The notes: a model not told the origin generated them from the letters alone. A stretch of 64,000 bases of DNA from Bacteroidales bacterium (GCA_009785505.1 WQWA01000006.1:1-64000); one strand, 5' to 3'. Positions 53,705 through 61,772 are shown, numbered from the stretch's first letter. A program made the numbers and translations.

Positions 53705-53728
53705 GGGCGAGGCATGCCTCGCCCCTAC
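53701..53728. repeat. 28-bp perfect palindrome that supplies a stop codon
   Basis: GTAGGGGCGAGGCA / TGCCTCGCCCCTAC, identical to the copy at 20421. Its TAG is the stop of the GPH carrier, and it ends 16 bases before the next promoter box. Confidence 0.92.
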
Positions 53729-53744
53729 AGTCTCATTTTTTTTG

Positions 53745-53752
53745 TATCTTTG
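53745..53752 (+). promoter_or_regulatory. -7 box TATCTTTG for the PPTase gene
   Basis: TATCTTTGC only 4 bases before the ATG at 53757; translation is probably leaderless or nearly so. Confidence 0.75.
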
Positions 53753-53756
53753 CACA

Positions 53757-54506
53757 ATGGTTTTAACGTTTTTCGAATTAAATAAAATTACCGACGATGT
53801 GTTTGATGTTTGGCTAAAAAAACTGCCGAAATTCAGACAAGATGAGGTTTTGCGATACCGTTTTCGAGACGATCGGGTACGGTCGTTGTGTGCCTATTTG
53901 CTGTTGTGCGTGGGTTTGGGACGAATTGTAGAAAAACTTTCTTACAACGAACACGGCAAACCTTTGTTAATAGATGAAAATTTACATATCAATCTTTCAC
54001 ATGCGAAGTCTGCTGTGGCAGCAGGTTTCAGCGAAACTCCCATTGGTGTTGATGTAGAATTTATTCGAAAAACATATCCGAAAATTGTTTGCAAACGGGT
54101 ATTTACCGATGCGGAAATCAAACAAATTGAAAACTCCGACAATCCAACCCTTGCCTTTTTTAAATTTTGGACACTCAAAGAGAGTTTTGTGAAATGTATC
54201 GGACAAGGACTCACGTTTCCTCTGAAAACAATAGAGTTTAGGCTTAATGACAGTGCCGATGCAGACTTGCAGTCCGTGCTTTTCCACCCCCTTAATCCCC
54301 CGCCGGCGGGGGAGAATTTGCACCACAAGCCAAGTACTTGGTTAATGGCGAAGCTCTCCCCCGCCGGCGGGGGGGAGGGGGGTAGGCTCCAGTTTTCTAC
54401 ATTTACGCAAAACGGACATCAAGTCAGCATTTGCTCAACGGAGAAACAGGATGTGAAAAACCTGTCTTTCAAAGAATTTGCAAGTAAGGTGGAGAAGTTA
54501 AGTTAA
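53757..54506 (+). CDS. 4'-phosphopantetheinyl transferase, Sfp/AcpT type
   Basis: Transfers the phosphopantetheine arm to carrier proteins. 249 residues: NLSHAKSAVAAGFSETPIGVDVEFIRK (Mg-binding Asp), FTDAEIKQIE and the signature FWTLKESFVKCIGQGL. The C-terminal third contains two palindromic insertions in frame: a short one at residues about 168-175 and a long C- and G-rich one at about 177-209 (PLNPPPAGENLHH...LSPAGGGEGGR), so the last domain is expanded. The earlier in-frame ATG is upstream of the promoter and rejected. Confidence 0.9.
   Translation: MVLTFFELNKITDDVFDVWLKKLPKFRQDEVLRYRFRDDRVRSLCAYLLLCVGLGRIVEKLSYNEHGKPLLIDENLHINLSHAKSAVAAGFSETPIGVDVEFIRKTYPKIVCKRVFTDAEIKQIENSDNPTLAFFKFWTLKESFVKCIGQGLTFPLKTIEFRLNDSADADLQSVLFHPLNPPPAGENLHHKPSTWLMAKLSPAGGGEGGRLQFSTFTQNGHQVSICSTEKQDVKNLSFKEFASKVEKLS
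54259..54281. repeat. GACTTGCAGTCCGTGC element in frame in the PPTase gene
   Basis: Resembles the tilS element at 16245 at about 18 of 23 positions but is read in a different frame (ADLQSVL instead of RTCSPC), which argues for DNA repeat spread rather than peptide similarity. Confidence 0.5.
54286..54383. repeat. 98-bp CCCCCGCCGGCGGGGG element in frame in the PPTase gene
   Basis: Two hairpin cores CCCCCGCCGGCGGGGG (near 54297 and 54358) in inverted arrangement around an AT-richer middle that contains CCAAGTACTTGG. The frame remains open. Confidence 0.88.
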
Positions 54507-54512
54507 AAAGAA

Positions 54513-55688
54513 CTACCTCACCAGTTCATACAGCCGCTGTCTATCCCTTTCTTCCCAAAGGTTTAGTACTTCCATTTTCATACTGTTTGGGTGTACCAAT
54601 ATATTATGCGGAACAGCAAAGATACCATATTCATCATTTATCGCCATACCTTTTTCTCTAGTCAAAACTATAAGACTTCGCCAAGGTATTTCGTGCGTAT
54701 ACATCTTTTCTCGCCAGTTTTCGGCAGTTCGTTCATGATCAAGCGACACGTAGGTCATAATCAATTTCTGTCCTAAATCTTGATAAATTTCTTTTAATAT
54801 AGGTATTAGGCGAATACAAGGTGCACACCACGAAGCTGAAAAAAGAATTAGATTGTATTTTGACGAGTCTTGTAGGATCGGCTCAAACACATAGGTATCC
54901 CAAGTAGTAGCAAGTTTTTTGTTAACAAACACTGTTCGTGTGATATGTTTGTAGATTATTTGCCCGTAGAAAGATTGTTGGAGTTCTTCCGAAAAAAGAT
55001 TGAATAGTTTGGCAATATCGTCTTTTGATCTAAAATGCCTCAAACTATTCCGAAGTGCGATTATCATTCCTTGGGAGTTGGGATGTTGCCGGATAAATTC
55101 CATGTCCCTCTGTATGATTTCTTCGTAAGTCAGTCCCATAGAGAGAGAACGGGAAATGTTCCCATACCCATAATGTGCTACTTTCAAGGACAATATCACT
55201 TCTTCGTCATTGGTAAAAATCTCGAAATTGTCTATGATGTAAGTTTTGAGTATAGGGCTCCCTGTTTCTCTGCATCTTGTATGCCTGTTAGGAAGTGTTG
55301 TCGTCCTCATGTAACGTGCTATAACATGCGACGAAGGTCTTCCAAAAATAAAGTTGGCTGTCTGTAGAGTGTTGTCTTGTAAAACGAGATTAAAAATAAA
55401 GCTATGACTTACAGTATCAGGACTTCCTGGCACATTAAAATAAAAAGTAACGATACGATCGTACAAGGAGTCAGGATAATGAAATTTCCACAGGTATCCA
55501 TCCGAAGAATGTCCTTTTATTGAGTCCCTGCGAAAATCAGGGCGGTCAAAACTGACGAGGACGAGATACAAACTATCGTATCGCTTTCCTTCGAATTCGA
55601 TAATTACCACATTCACTTTTTCTTGACGTGGCTGTGTACACGACACCAGGATTCCGCCAAGCAAGAATAGGGTCAGAAATTGTTTCAT
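54513..55688 (-). CDS. Thioredoxin-fold thiol-disulfide lipoprotein
   Basis: 391 residues from the ATG at 55688. Lipobox VSC (Cys16) anchors it in a membrane. The N-terminal part (about 25-270) resembles the DUF4369-type region found in Bacteroidetes thiol-disulfide proteins; the C-terminal part is a TlpA-like thioredoxin domain with the redox motif SASWCAPCIRLIPILKEIYQ (CAPC) and the cis-Pro region AVPHNILVHP. Probably reduces or isomerises disulfides in the periplasm. It converges on the PPTase gene with a 6-base gap. Confidence 0.88.
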   Translation of the reverse strand: MKQFLTLFLLGGILVSCTQPRQEKVNVVIIEFEGKRYDSLYLVLVSFDRPDFRRDSIKGHSSDGYLWKFHYPDSLYDRIVTFYFNVPGSPDTVSHSFIFNLVLQDNTLQTANFIFGRPSSHVIARYMRTTTLPNRHTRCRETGSPILKTYIIDNFEIFTNDEEVILSLKVAHYGYGNISRSLSMGLTYEEIIQRDMEFIRQHPNSQGMIIALRNSLRHFRSKDDIAKLFNLFSEELQQSFYGQIIYKHITRTVFVNKKLATTWDTYVFEPILQDSSKYNLILFSASWCAPCIRLIPILKEIYQDLGQKLIMTYVSLDHERTAENWREKMYTHEIPWRSLIVLTREKGMAINDEYGIFAVPHNILVHPNSMKMEVLNLWEERDRQRLYELVR

Positions 55689-55702
55689 AATGATTTTTTT
55701 GG

Positions 55703-55710
55703 CAAAGATA
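55703..55710 (-). promoter_or_regulatory. -7 box TATCTTTG for the thioredoxin-fold gene
   Basis: Minus-strand TATCTTTGC 14 bases before the ATG at 55688; back-to-back with the mtaB promoter. Confidence 0.78.
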
Positions 55711-55741
55711 CGAAAAAAACAACATTTACAACAAAATTTTG

Positions 55742-55749
55742 TATCTTTG
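55742..55749 (+). promoter_or_regulatory. -7 box TATCTTTG for mtaB
   Basis: TATCTTTGC 8 bases before the ATG at 55758. Confidence 0.78.
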
Positions 55750-55757
55750 CATCCACA

Positions 55758-56993
55758 ATGAAAAAAACCGTCGCATTTCACACTTTAGGCTGCAAATTAA
55801 ACTTTGCCGAATCATCGGACTTGAGCCGAAAATTTGTTGAAAACGGCTATGAATTTGTTGATTTCAAGAGTATTGCCGATGTTTATGTGATTAACACGTG
55901 TACGGTTACCGCCTTGGCAGAAAAAAAATGTCGAACGGCAATTCGTCAAGCAATCAAAAGAAATCCGAATGCCAAAATCGCTGCGGTTGGTTGTTTTTCG
56001 CAGGTTAGCCCCGATGAAGTTGCAAAAATTGAAGGTGTAGATTTTGTATTGGGAACAAACGAAAAACATAAATTGTTAGAATATTTAGACATCAACGCCT
56101 ACACCGTATCCTCCACTCCGGAAGATTTCGTTGCTGCCTACTCTGCGGACGATCGTACCCGAACATTTCTAAAAATCCAAGACGGCTGCGATTATTTCTG
56201 CACGTATTGTGCGATTCCGCATGCGCGCGGAAGAAATCGTAATGATACAATCGAAAATACTGTAAAACTTGCCGAAAAAATTGCAAAATCAGACACGAAA
56301 GAAATCGTTCTTGCCGGTGTAAACATTGGCGAATTCGGAGGTTCTACTAAAGAAACATTTTTTGAATTGATTCAAGAACTTGATAAAATTCAAGATGTCG
56401 AACGCTTTCGTATTTCATCGCTCGAACCGAATTTGATTTCTGATGAAATCGTCAACTTTGTCGCAAAATCACGAACATTTTTACCGCATTTTCACATTCC
56501 GCTGCAGTCTGGATCAAACAAAATTTTGGAATCGATGAAACGGCGCTATTCGCGAGAATTATTTGCAGAGCGTTTGCAAAAAATTAAAACGGCGATGCCT
56601 CATGCATTCGTTGCGGTTGATGTTATTGTTGGTTTTCCGGGCGAAACCGACGAGGATTTTGAGGACGCTTATCAATTTATCGAATCGCTGCCGTTGGCGT
56701 TTTTACACGTGTTTCCATATTCCGAACGTCCAAATACGCCGGCGATAAATTTTCCCGGAAAAATTTCTCCACAAGTCAAAAAACAACGCAGCGAACGACT
56801 GTACAAACTGTCTGAAAAAAAACATACCGAATTTTGTAAAAACCACCTCCAAAATCCATCAAGAGTCCTTTGGGAAGCTGATAGCCACGAAGGCTTTATG
56901 TATGGTTTTACAGAAAACTATATTCGTGTTCGAAAGCCGTTTGATGCAGGCTCAGTGAATACGATTGAAATTTTTTTCGTATCTTTGCAGTAG
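55758..56993 (+). CDS. mtaB: tRNA t6A37 methylthiotransferase MtaB
   Basis: Radical SAM enzyme that makes ms2t6A at tRNA position 37. 411 residues from the ATG at 55758: TLGCKLNFAESS (UPF0004), NTCTVTALAEKKCR, cluster motif CDYFCTYC with AIPHARGRNR, and PLQSGSNKILESMKRRYSRE. The LGCKLN and ARGR motifs point to MtaB rather than RimO or MiaB. The last codons (EIFFVSLQ) run through the folD promoter, so the two genes overlap functionally. Confidence 0.94.
   Translation: MKKTVAFHTLGCKLNFAESSDLSRKFVENGYEFVDFKSIADVYVINTCTVTALAEKKCRTAIRQAIKRNPNAKIAAVGCFSQVSPDEVAKIEGVDFVLGTNEKHKLLEYLDINAYTVSSTPEDFVAAYSADDRTRTFLKIQDGCDYFCTYCAIPHARGRNRNDTIENTVKLAEKIAKSDTKEIVLAGVNIGEFGGSTKETFFELIQELDKIQDVERFRISSLEPNLISDEIVNFVAKSRTFLPHFHIPLQSGSNKILESMKRRYSRELFAERLQKIKTAMPHAFVAVDVIVGFPGETDEDFEDAYQFIESLPLAFLHVFPYSERPNTPAINFPGKISPQVKKQRSERLYKLSEKKHTEFCKNHLQNPSRVLWEADSHEGFMYGFTENYIRVRKPFDAGSVNTIEIFFVSLQ
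56980..56987 (+). promoter_or_regulatory. -7 box TATCTTTG for folD, inside the end of mtaB
   Basis: TATCTTTGCAG lies within the last four codons of mtaB, 41 bases before the folD ATG. Confidence 0.75.
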
Positions 56994-57028
56994 CAAAGAG
57001 AAACTTATTCAACAAAAAAACAGACACC

Positions 57029-57907
57029 ATGCAACTTATCGACGGAAAAACCATTGCCGCAACCGTAAAAAGCGAAATCGCAAATGAAGTAAAAAAAATG
57101 ATTGATGCTGATCAAAATCCACCGCATCTTGCTGCAATTTTGGTCGGAAACGATCCTGCCAGTGAAACCTATATCGCCTCAAAAGAACGTGCTTGCAAAG
57201 AAGTCGGATTTACATCGTCGGTGTACAGAATGTCGGAAAACACCAGCGAAGAGGAACTTTTGAAAACCATTGAGTTTCTGAGCAATGACGAAGATGTTAA
57301 CGGCTATATCATACAGCTTCCCTTGCCGAAGCATATTGATACAAACGCAATTATTGCCGCAATGGATCCGAAAAAAGATGTAGATTGTTTCCATCCCGAA
57401 AATGTCGGACGAATGGCTATGGATATGCCGTGTTTCTTGCCGGCTACTCCGGCAGGAATTATGATGCTTTTGGAGCGTTCGAATATCGAAACGGAAGGAA
57501 AAAACTGTGTGGTTGTCGGACGAAGCAATATCGTTGGAACACCAATTTCCATACTGCTTTCGAGAAATTCAAAAAAAGCAAATTGCACGGTAACACTGTG
57601 CCACAGCCGCACGAAAAATTTGAAGGAAGTTTGTGCTTCCGCAGATATTTTGGTAGCAGCTATCGGCAAACCCGAATTTATTACGGCAGATATGGTCAAA
57701 GAAGGTGCTGTCGTGATTGATGTAGGTATCCACCGTATGGAGGACAACAGCGAAAAAGGCTATAAAATAGTGGGCGATGTAAAATTCGATGAAGCAGCAC
57801 CAAAGTGTTCGTTTATTACGCCTGTTCCGGGCGGTGTAGGGCCAACAACGATTGTCTCTTTGCTCAGCAACACGCTGAAAGCAAGGAAGAACCAACTAAA
57901 TTTTTAG
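57029..57907 (+). CDS. folD: Methylenetetrahydrofolate dehydrogenase/cyclohydrolase
   Basis: Bifunctional one-carbon enzyme. 292 residues: catalytic Tyr/Lys region PASETYIASKERACKEVGF, GYIIQLPLPKHID, PKKDVDCFHPENVG, Rossmann VVVGRSNIVGTPI and PVPGGVGPTTIVSLLSNTL are all present. The TAG stop lies in the palindrome AACTAAATTTTTAGTT, and the 3' end overlaps the convergent LuxC-like gene by 12 bases. Confidence 0.96.
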   Translation: MQLIDGKTIAATVKSEIANEVKKMIDADQNPPHLAAILVGNDPASETYIASKERACKEVGFTSSVYRMSENTSEEELLKTIEFLSNDEDVNGYIIQLPLPKHIDTNAIIAAMDPKKDVDCFHPENVGRMAMDMPCFLPATPAGIMMLLERSNIETEGKNCVVVGRSNIVGTPISILLSRNSKKANCTVTLCHSRTKNLKEVCASADILVAAIGKPEFITADMVKEGAVVIDVGIHRMEDNSEKGYKIVGDVKFDEAAPKCSFITPVPGGVGPTTIVSLLSNTLKARKNQLNF

Positions 57908-57909
57908 TT
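57894..57909. repeat. 16-bp palindrome giving stop codons to both folD and the LuxC-like gene
   Basis: AACTAAATTTTTAGTT. Plus-strand TAG 57905-57907 ends folD; minus-strand TAG (57896-57898) ends the convergent gene. Confidence 0.92.
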
Positions 57910-58951
57910 GCAAGTCCAAAAACTCCATCGTATCTATACCGTCGGCATAATCAAAAAGCGTTGGTTTTTGAGCATGTCCAAAAGGTGTGTTGTTGCGTGA
58001 AACGATACACTGCAAGTGATTTTTTTGTGCCTCCAAACTCTGTTTGACTTCTGTCAAATCGGAATAATACTCATAATGAACGACTGAGATGGGCGGTGTT
58101 AAAGACGGATCTTCAACCAGCAAAAACACACCTGTGTCAATCGTTTTTCGCAAATTTAACGCAGAAACAACTTTTTGATACCGAAAATTATTTTGGTATA
58201 AATGATGTTGTTCCAAACCTTGATACAAATCTTTTTGATTTCTCACAATCTCTATAAAAAGTTGAAAATCGTAATTTTTCGGCAAAAATAATTTTGTAAC
58301 ATTTCGACATCCCAGCCCGAAATAACGAAACATATCTTCGAACAAACCTTGCAGCTCTTCTGGGTTTTCCGAACCGTCTAAAATTGCGCAGCTGTTTCGA
58401 TGACCGCGAATGATGTGCGGATATTTTGAAAAATATTCGTAAAAATTCCCAACAGCATGACTTCCACCTGTCGCAATTACTGCGTCAAAACCTTCAGTTA
58501 TGTGATTTTCAAAACAAATTAGCTCTGAAAATTTCGGCTCAATTTGAATGAGCTTTTCTGCCAAAAATTTTAACAAAATGCTGTCTTTCGAAGACAATTT
58601 GCACAAAATTTTATGTCCGGAGATCAGTACGGCCAAAAAATCTCTAAAGCCCACCAATGGAAGATTTCCCGCCATGATAACGGCAATGGTTTTTTGTAGA
58701 GACGCAATGCATTGCGTCTCTACAGCATTGCGTAAAAACGGATATTGCAATGTCCAATCATTCAGATTCTTTTCGTCCAAATCCGAAACAACCGCACGTA
58801 GGGCAAACCGAATGTTTTCTTCCGTAAACCAAGGATTTTCTTGGTTTGCACGACTTAAAACATCGGTAAATTCAGCATTTTCCGAGCTTAATTGCTCGTT
58901 CAAAGAACTGCCTAATTTTACAAATGCGGAGAATCGATTTTGAAAAGTCAT
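57896..58951 (-). CDS. Acyl-CoA reductase, LuxC-like
   Basis: 351 residues of the LuxC family, which reduces activated fatty acids to aldehydes in luminous bacteria; homologues in Bacteroidetes have no lux operon and an unknown product. Family features: AVIMAGNLPLVGFRDFLAVLISGHKILCKLSSKDSILL, AVIATGGSHAVGNFYEYF, GHRNSCAILDG and YFGLGCRNVTKLFLPKNYD with the likely catalytic Cys. Residues about 77-86 (VETQCIASLQ) are encoded by a 28-base perfect palindrome just before the conserved KTIAVIMAGN. The C-terminus LDLQLKI comes from the shared 3' palindrome. Confidence 0.9.
   Translation of the reverse strand: MTFQNRFSAFVKLGSSLNEQLSSENAEFTDVLSRANQENPWFTEENIRFALRAVVSDLDEKNLNDWTLQYPFLRNAVETQCIASLQKTIAVIMAGNLPLVGFRDFLAVLISGHKILCKLSSKDSILLKFLAEKLIQIEPKFSELICFENHITEGFDAVIATGGSHAVGNFYEYFSKYPHIIRGHRNSCAILDGSENPEELQGLFEDMFRYFGLGCRNVTKLFLPKNYDFQLFIEIVRNQKDLYQGLEQHHLYQNNFRYQKVVSALNLRKTIDTGVFLLVEDPSLTPPISVVHYEYYSDLTEVKQSLEAQKNHLQCIVSRNNTPFGHAQKPTLFDYADGIDTMEFLDLQLKI
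58696..58723. repeat. 28-bp perfect palindrome in frame in the LuxC-like gene
   Basis: GTAGAGACGCAATG / CATTGCGTCTCTAC. Same length and GTAG...CTAC ends as the GTAGGGGCG family but a different interior. The following AGCATTGCG repeats part of an arm. Confidence 0.92.
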
Positions 58952-58961
58952 ATTTTTTTTG

Positions 58962-58969
58962 TATCTTTG
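58962..58969 (+). promoter_or_regulatory. -7 box TATCTTTG for the secreted protein at 59045
   Basis: TATCTTTGTGG 75 bases before the ATG; the leader contains the palindrome at 58977. Confidence 0.72.
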
Positions 58970-58976
58970 TGGGAAG

Positions 58977-59012
58977 CCCTTCGACGGAGTTTACCCCGAG
59001 CTAAGTCGAGGG
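58977..59012. repeat. Palindromic element in the leader of the secreted protein gene
   Basis: Arms CCCTTCGAC / GTCGAGGG around GGAGTTTACCCCGAGCTAA. Another member of the TTCGAC group located between a promoter and its gene. Confidence 0.7.
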
Positions 59013-59044
59013 ACTCAAGATAAACACACAAGTTTAACACCAAA

Positions 59045-60004
59045 ATGAAATACAAAGTTACGAAAAAAATCTCACTTATTGCGATATGCCTATTTTTTGC
59101 ATTTTGCGGACATACACAGAGGCGTCAGGCTCAAGTTATAGCCCCAACGTTTGATTTCGAAACTGTGGAAGCAGAGTTGGTTGAATTATTTGCGGTGGCT
59201 GCCAGAGGCGAAAGCGAGAGTATTCGATACGATGCGAACAATCGTTTTTTGGAGCTTTTGAAAAATACCTTGGCAGAAGAAGGTGCATTTGATCATCCTT
59301 TTGCAAATCTCCACATACGGATACTAGAACCTCCTGACAGAAAATTTCGTATGTTCAACTGGATAATGCGCCGAGATCAAGGCATGGAGTTTTTTGCCGT
59401 GATGATGGTTCGTGCTCAGGAAACAGGGGAACTTAGAATCATTCAATTAATTGACGAAAGTGAAACCACATTTGATCGGTCGAATGCCATACTCGGTGCA
59501 AATAATTGGTACGGTGCGTATTATCGGCAGTTGATTCAAACAGAGGGTAGTGGCGGTCGTAAATACTACACGTTGTTGGGTTGGAATGGAAACGATCCGG
59601 CTATCAGTCGAAGAATAATCGAAATTATGACTTTTCGACCAAATGGCGATCCGGTGTTTGGTGCTGCGATTTTCACCGGATACAGAGGCCGGAGAGAGCG
59701 GTTTGTGCGGAAAGTTTTCGAATACTCACGCAGAAGTTCGATGATTTTGCGCTACGATTTTCAGGCGTATCGCGAGCCTGCTCCAACACGCAGAAATCCG
59801 CAAAATTTTCGACATGTAGAAACAAATATGATTGTGTTTGATCATTTAATGCCTCGAGAGTTCGAAATGCGGGGTCGACGTGAGACTTATATTCCGGCCG
59901 GCGGTGTTTATCATGCTTTTGTTTGGTTGGACAATCGCTGGACGTTGAAAACCGACATTCGGGCTCGAATTCCGGCACAACCCGGGCAAAGACGGAGGCG
60001 TTAG
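59045..60004 (+). CDS. Secreted basic protein of unknown function
   Basis: 319 residues with a signal peptide (about 1-24, ending CGHTQ); a lipoprotein reading with the Cys of FCGH is possible. No named family recognised. The body alternates strands and short helices (RKFRMFNWIMRRDQGMEFFAVMMV; YYTLLGWNGNDPAISRRIIEIMTF) and ends with an unusually basic tail (PGQRRRR). It has its own promoter and no operon partner. Copy C of the conserved upstream element begins directly after its stop but belongs to comM. Confidence 0.75.
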   Translation: MKYKVTKKISLIAICLFFAFCGHTQRRQAQVIAPTFDFETVEAELVELFAVAARGESESIRYDANNRFLELLKNTLAEEGAFDHPFANLHIRILEPPDRKFRMFNWIMRRDQGMEFFAVMMVRAQETGELRIIQLIDESETTFDRSNAILGANNWYGAYYRQLIQTEGSGGRKYYTLLGWNGNDPAISRRIIEIMTFRPNGDPVFGAAIFTGYRGRRERFVRKVFEYSRRSSMILRYDFQAYREPAPTRRNPQNFRHVETNMIVFDHLMPREFEMRGRRETYIPAGGVYHAFVWLDNRWTLKTDIRARIPAQPGQRRRR

Positions 60005-60005
60005 G

Positions 60006-60093
60006 TTATTAACAATTTTCGAAAGTTATCAACATTTTAACACTTTTTAAGTTTTTTTTTATACGAAAATCGGTTTTTTTGCGTTTATATAGG
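60006..60093 (+). promoter_or_regulatory. Conserved upstream element, copy C (comM/yifB)
   Basis: Blocks TTATTAACAA, CGAAAGTTATCAACATTTTA, ACACTTTTTAAG, TTTTTTTTTATACGAAAA, and TTTTTTTGCGTTTATATAGG, aligned without large gaps with copy B over about 88 bases and with copy A over about 68. No TAnnTTTG box. Inferred to be the promoter/operator of comM. Confidence 0.75.
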
Positions 60094-60103
60094 TGAACCT
60101 CGT

Positions 60104-60169
60104 CGTCATTCCGAACGTAGTTGAGACATCCCATAGCAAGGGGATTCCTCAACTACGTTCGGAATGACG
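60104..60169. repeat. 66-bp palindromic element in the comM leader
   Basis: Arms CGTCATTCCGAACGTAGTTG and CAACTACGTTCGGAATGACG are perfect inverse complements; inner ATCCC / GGGAT also pair. It separates the conserved element from the ATG at 60188. Confidence 0.93.
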
Positions 60170-60187
60170 GCCCTAAAACCAAATCTT

Positions 60188-61732
60188 ATGCTTATCAAAA
60201 CTTATGGCTCGGCGATCTATGGCGTGGATGCCATTACCATTACCGTAGAAACAAGTGTTGAACTCGGTGTGAATTTTATGATGGTCGGACTGCCCGACAG
60301 CGCCGTGAAAGAAAGTCAACAACGCATCGAATCTGCACTTTCACAAAACGGATTTCGATTTCCGGGAAAAAAAATTGTGATCAACATGGCTCCTGCCGAT
60401 ATTCGGAAAGAAGGCTCTGCCTATGATTTGACGCTGGCAATCGGTATTTTGGCGGCTTCGGAACAAATCAAAAACGATGATGTCGGCGATTATATTTTGA
60501 TGGGCGAACTTTCGCTCGACGGCGGTTTACGCCCGATTAAAGGAGCTTTGCCGATTGCTATCGAAAGTTTGCGGCAAGGGTTTAAAGGCATTATTCTTCC
60601 GAAAGAAAATGCCGAAGAGGCTGCCATTGTTGGTTCTTTGAAAGTTTATGGAGCAAAACATATTTTAGATGTGATTCGTTTTTTTAACGGTGAAAACTCT
60701 CTAAAACCCACTGAAATCAACACGCGTGATGAATTTAACAACAGAATAAATGCAGGTTATGCGTGGGATTTTTCTGATGTCAAAGGACAGGAAAACCTCA
60801 AACGAGCCCTTGAAATTACGGCTGCAGGCGGTCACAACGTGATTTTGATCGGACCGCCCGGTTCAGGAAAAACGATGCTGGCAAAACGTATGCCGTCCAT
60901 TCTTCCGCCGATGACACTTCATGAAGCTCTCGAAACAACTAAAATCCATTCCGTTGCCGGAAAAATGGGGCGTCAACGCGGCTTGGTTTCAGCACGCCCG
61001 TTTCGTGCGCCGCATCATACGATTTCGGATGTGGCTTTGGTGGGCGGTGGCTCTGTTCCGCAACCCGGAGAAATATCTTTGGCACACAACGGCGTTTTAT
61101 TTTTGGACGAAATGCCGGAATTCAAACGGCAGGTGTTGGAAGTTTTGCGACAACCGATGGAGGATAGAATTGTGAGTATATCTAGAGCACGAATGTCAAT
61201 TGACTATCCGGCGAGTTTTATGCTTGTGGCGGCCATGAATCCTTGCCCTTGCGGAAATTACAACCATCCTTGGAAAATCTGCACATGCGGACAAGGCATC
61301 GTAGAGAAATATCTCAACAGAATTTCCGGACCACTTTTGGATCGCATGGATCTACACGTAGAAGTTACGCCGGTTGATGAAAATATCTTGAATTCGCCAA
61401 TTTCCGGCGAAAATAGTGCTGTCATTCGTGAGCGAGTTATCGTTGCCCGAAGAAAACAGGAAATGCGATTTTCCGAAGAAATAGATGTGCATTGCAACGC
61501 CCAAATGATACCAAAACACATCCGCGAACATTGTCAATTAGACGAAAGCAGTCAAACCATTCTTAAACAAGCCATGCAGAAATTAGGCTTGACCGCACGT
61601 GCCTACGACCGAATTCTGAAAGTTTCGCGAACGATTGCAGATTTAGAGGATAGCGAAAAAATTCAAATTCACCATCTTTCGGAAGCCATTCATTTTCGTT
61701 CTCTCGACCGCGAAAATTGGGGGAAAAATTAA
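60188..61732 (+). CDS. comM: ComM/YifB-family AAA+ ATPase
   Basis: ComM is a hexameric helicase that promotes branch migration when transformed DNA is integrated. 514 residues from the ATG at 60188; the ATG at 60164 lies in the palindrome and is rejected. N-terminal S5-like domain (TVETSVELGVNFMMVGLPDSAVKESQQRI), Walker A GPPGSGKTML (about 222), HNGVLFLDEMPEF (Walker B), a zinc-like NPCPCGNYNHPWKICTC loop and the C-terminal domain ending ARAYDRILKVSRTIADL...HLSEAIHFR. Shares its upstream element with comF. Confidence 0.94.
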   Translation: MLIKTYGSAIYGVDAITITVETSVELGVNFMMVGLPDSAVKESQQRIESALSQNGFRFPGKKIVINMAPADIRKEGSAYDLTLAIGILAASEQIKNDDVGDYILMGELSLDGGLRPIKGALPIAIESLRQGFKGIILPKENAEEAAIVGSLKVYGAKHILDVIRFFNGENSLKPTEINTRDEFNNRINAGYAWDFSDVKGQENLKRALEITAAGGHNVILIGPPGSGKTMLAKRMPSILPPMTLHEALETTKIHSVAGKMGRQRGLVSARPFRAPHHTISDVALVGGGSVPQPGEISLAHNGVLFLDEMPEFKRQVLEVLRQPMEDRIVSISRARMSIDYPASFMLVAAMNPCPCGNYNHPWKICTCGQGIVEKYLNRISGPLLDRMDLHVEVTPVDENILNSPISGENSAVIRERVIVARRKQEMRFSEEIDVHCNAQMIPKHIREHCQLDESSQTILKQAMQKLGLTARAYDRILKVSRTIADLEDSEKIQIHHLSEAIHFRSLDRENWGKN

Positions 61733-61772
61733 AAAAATGAAACTTTTTTTGGTTTTTTCCGTTAAATAACGT

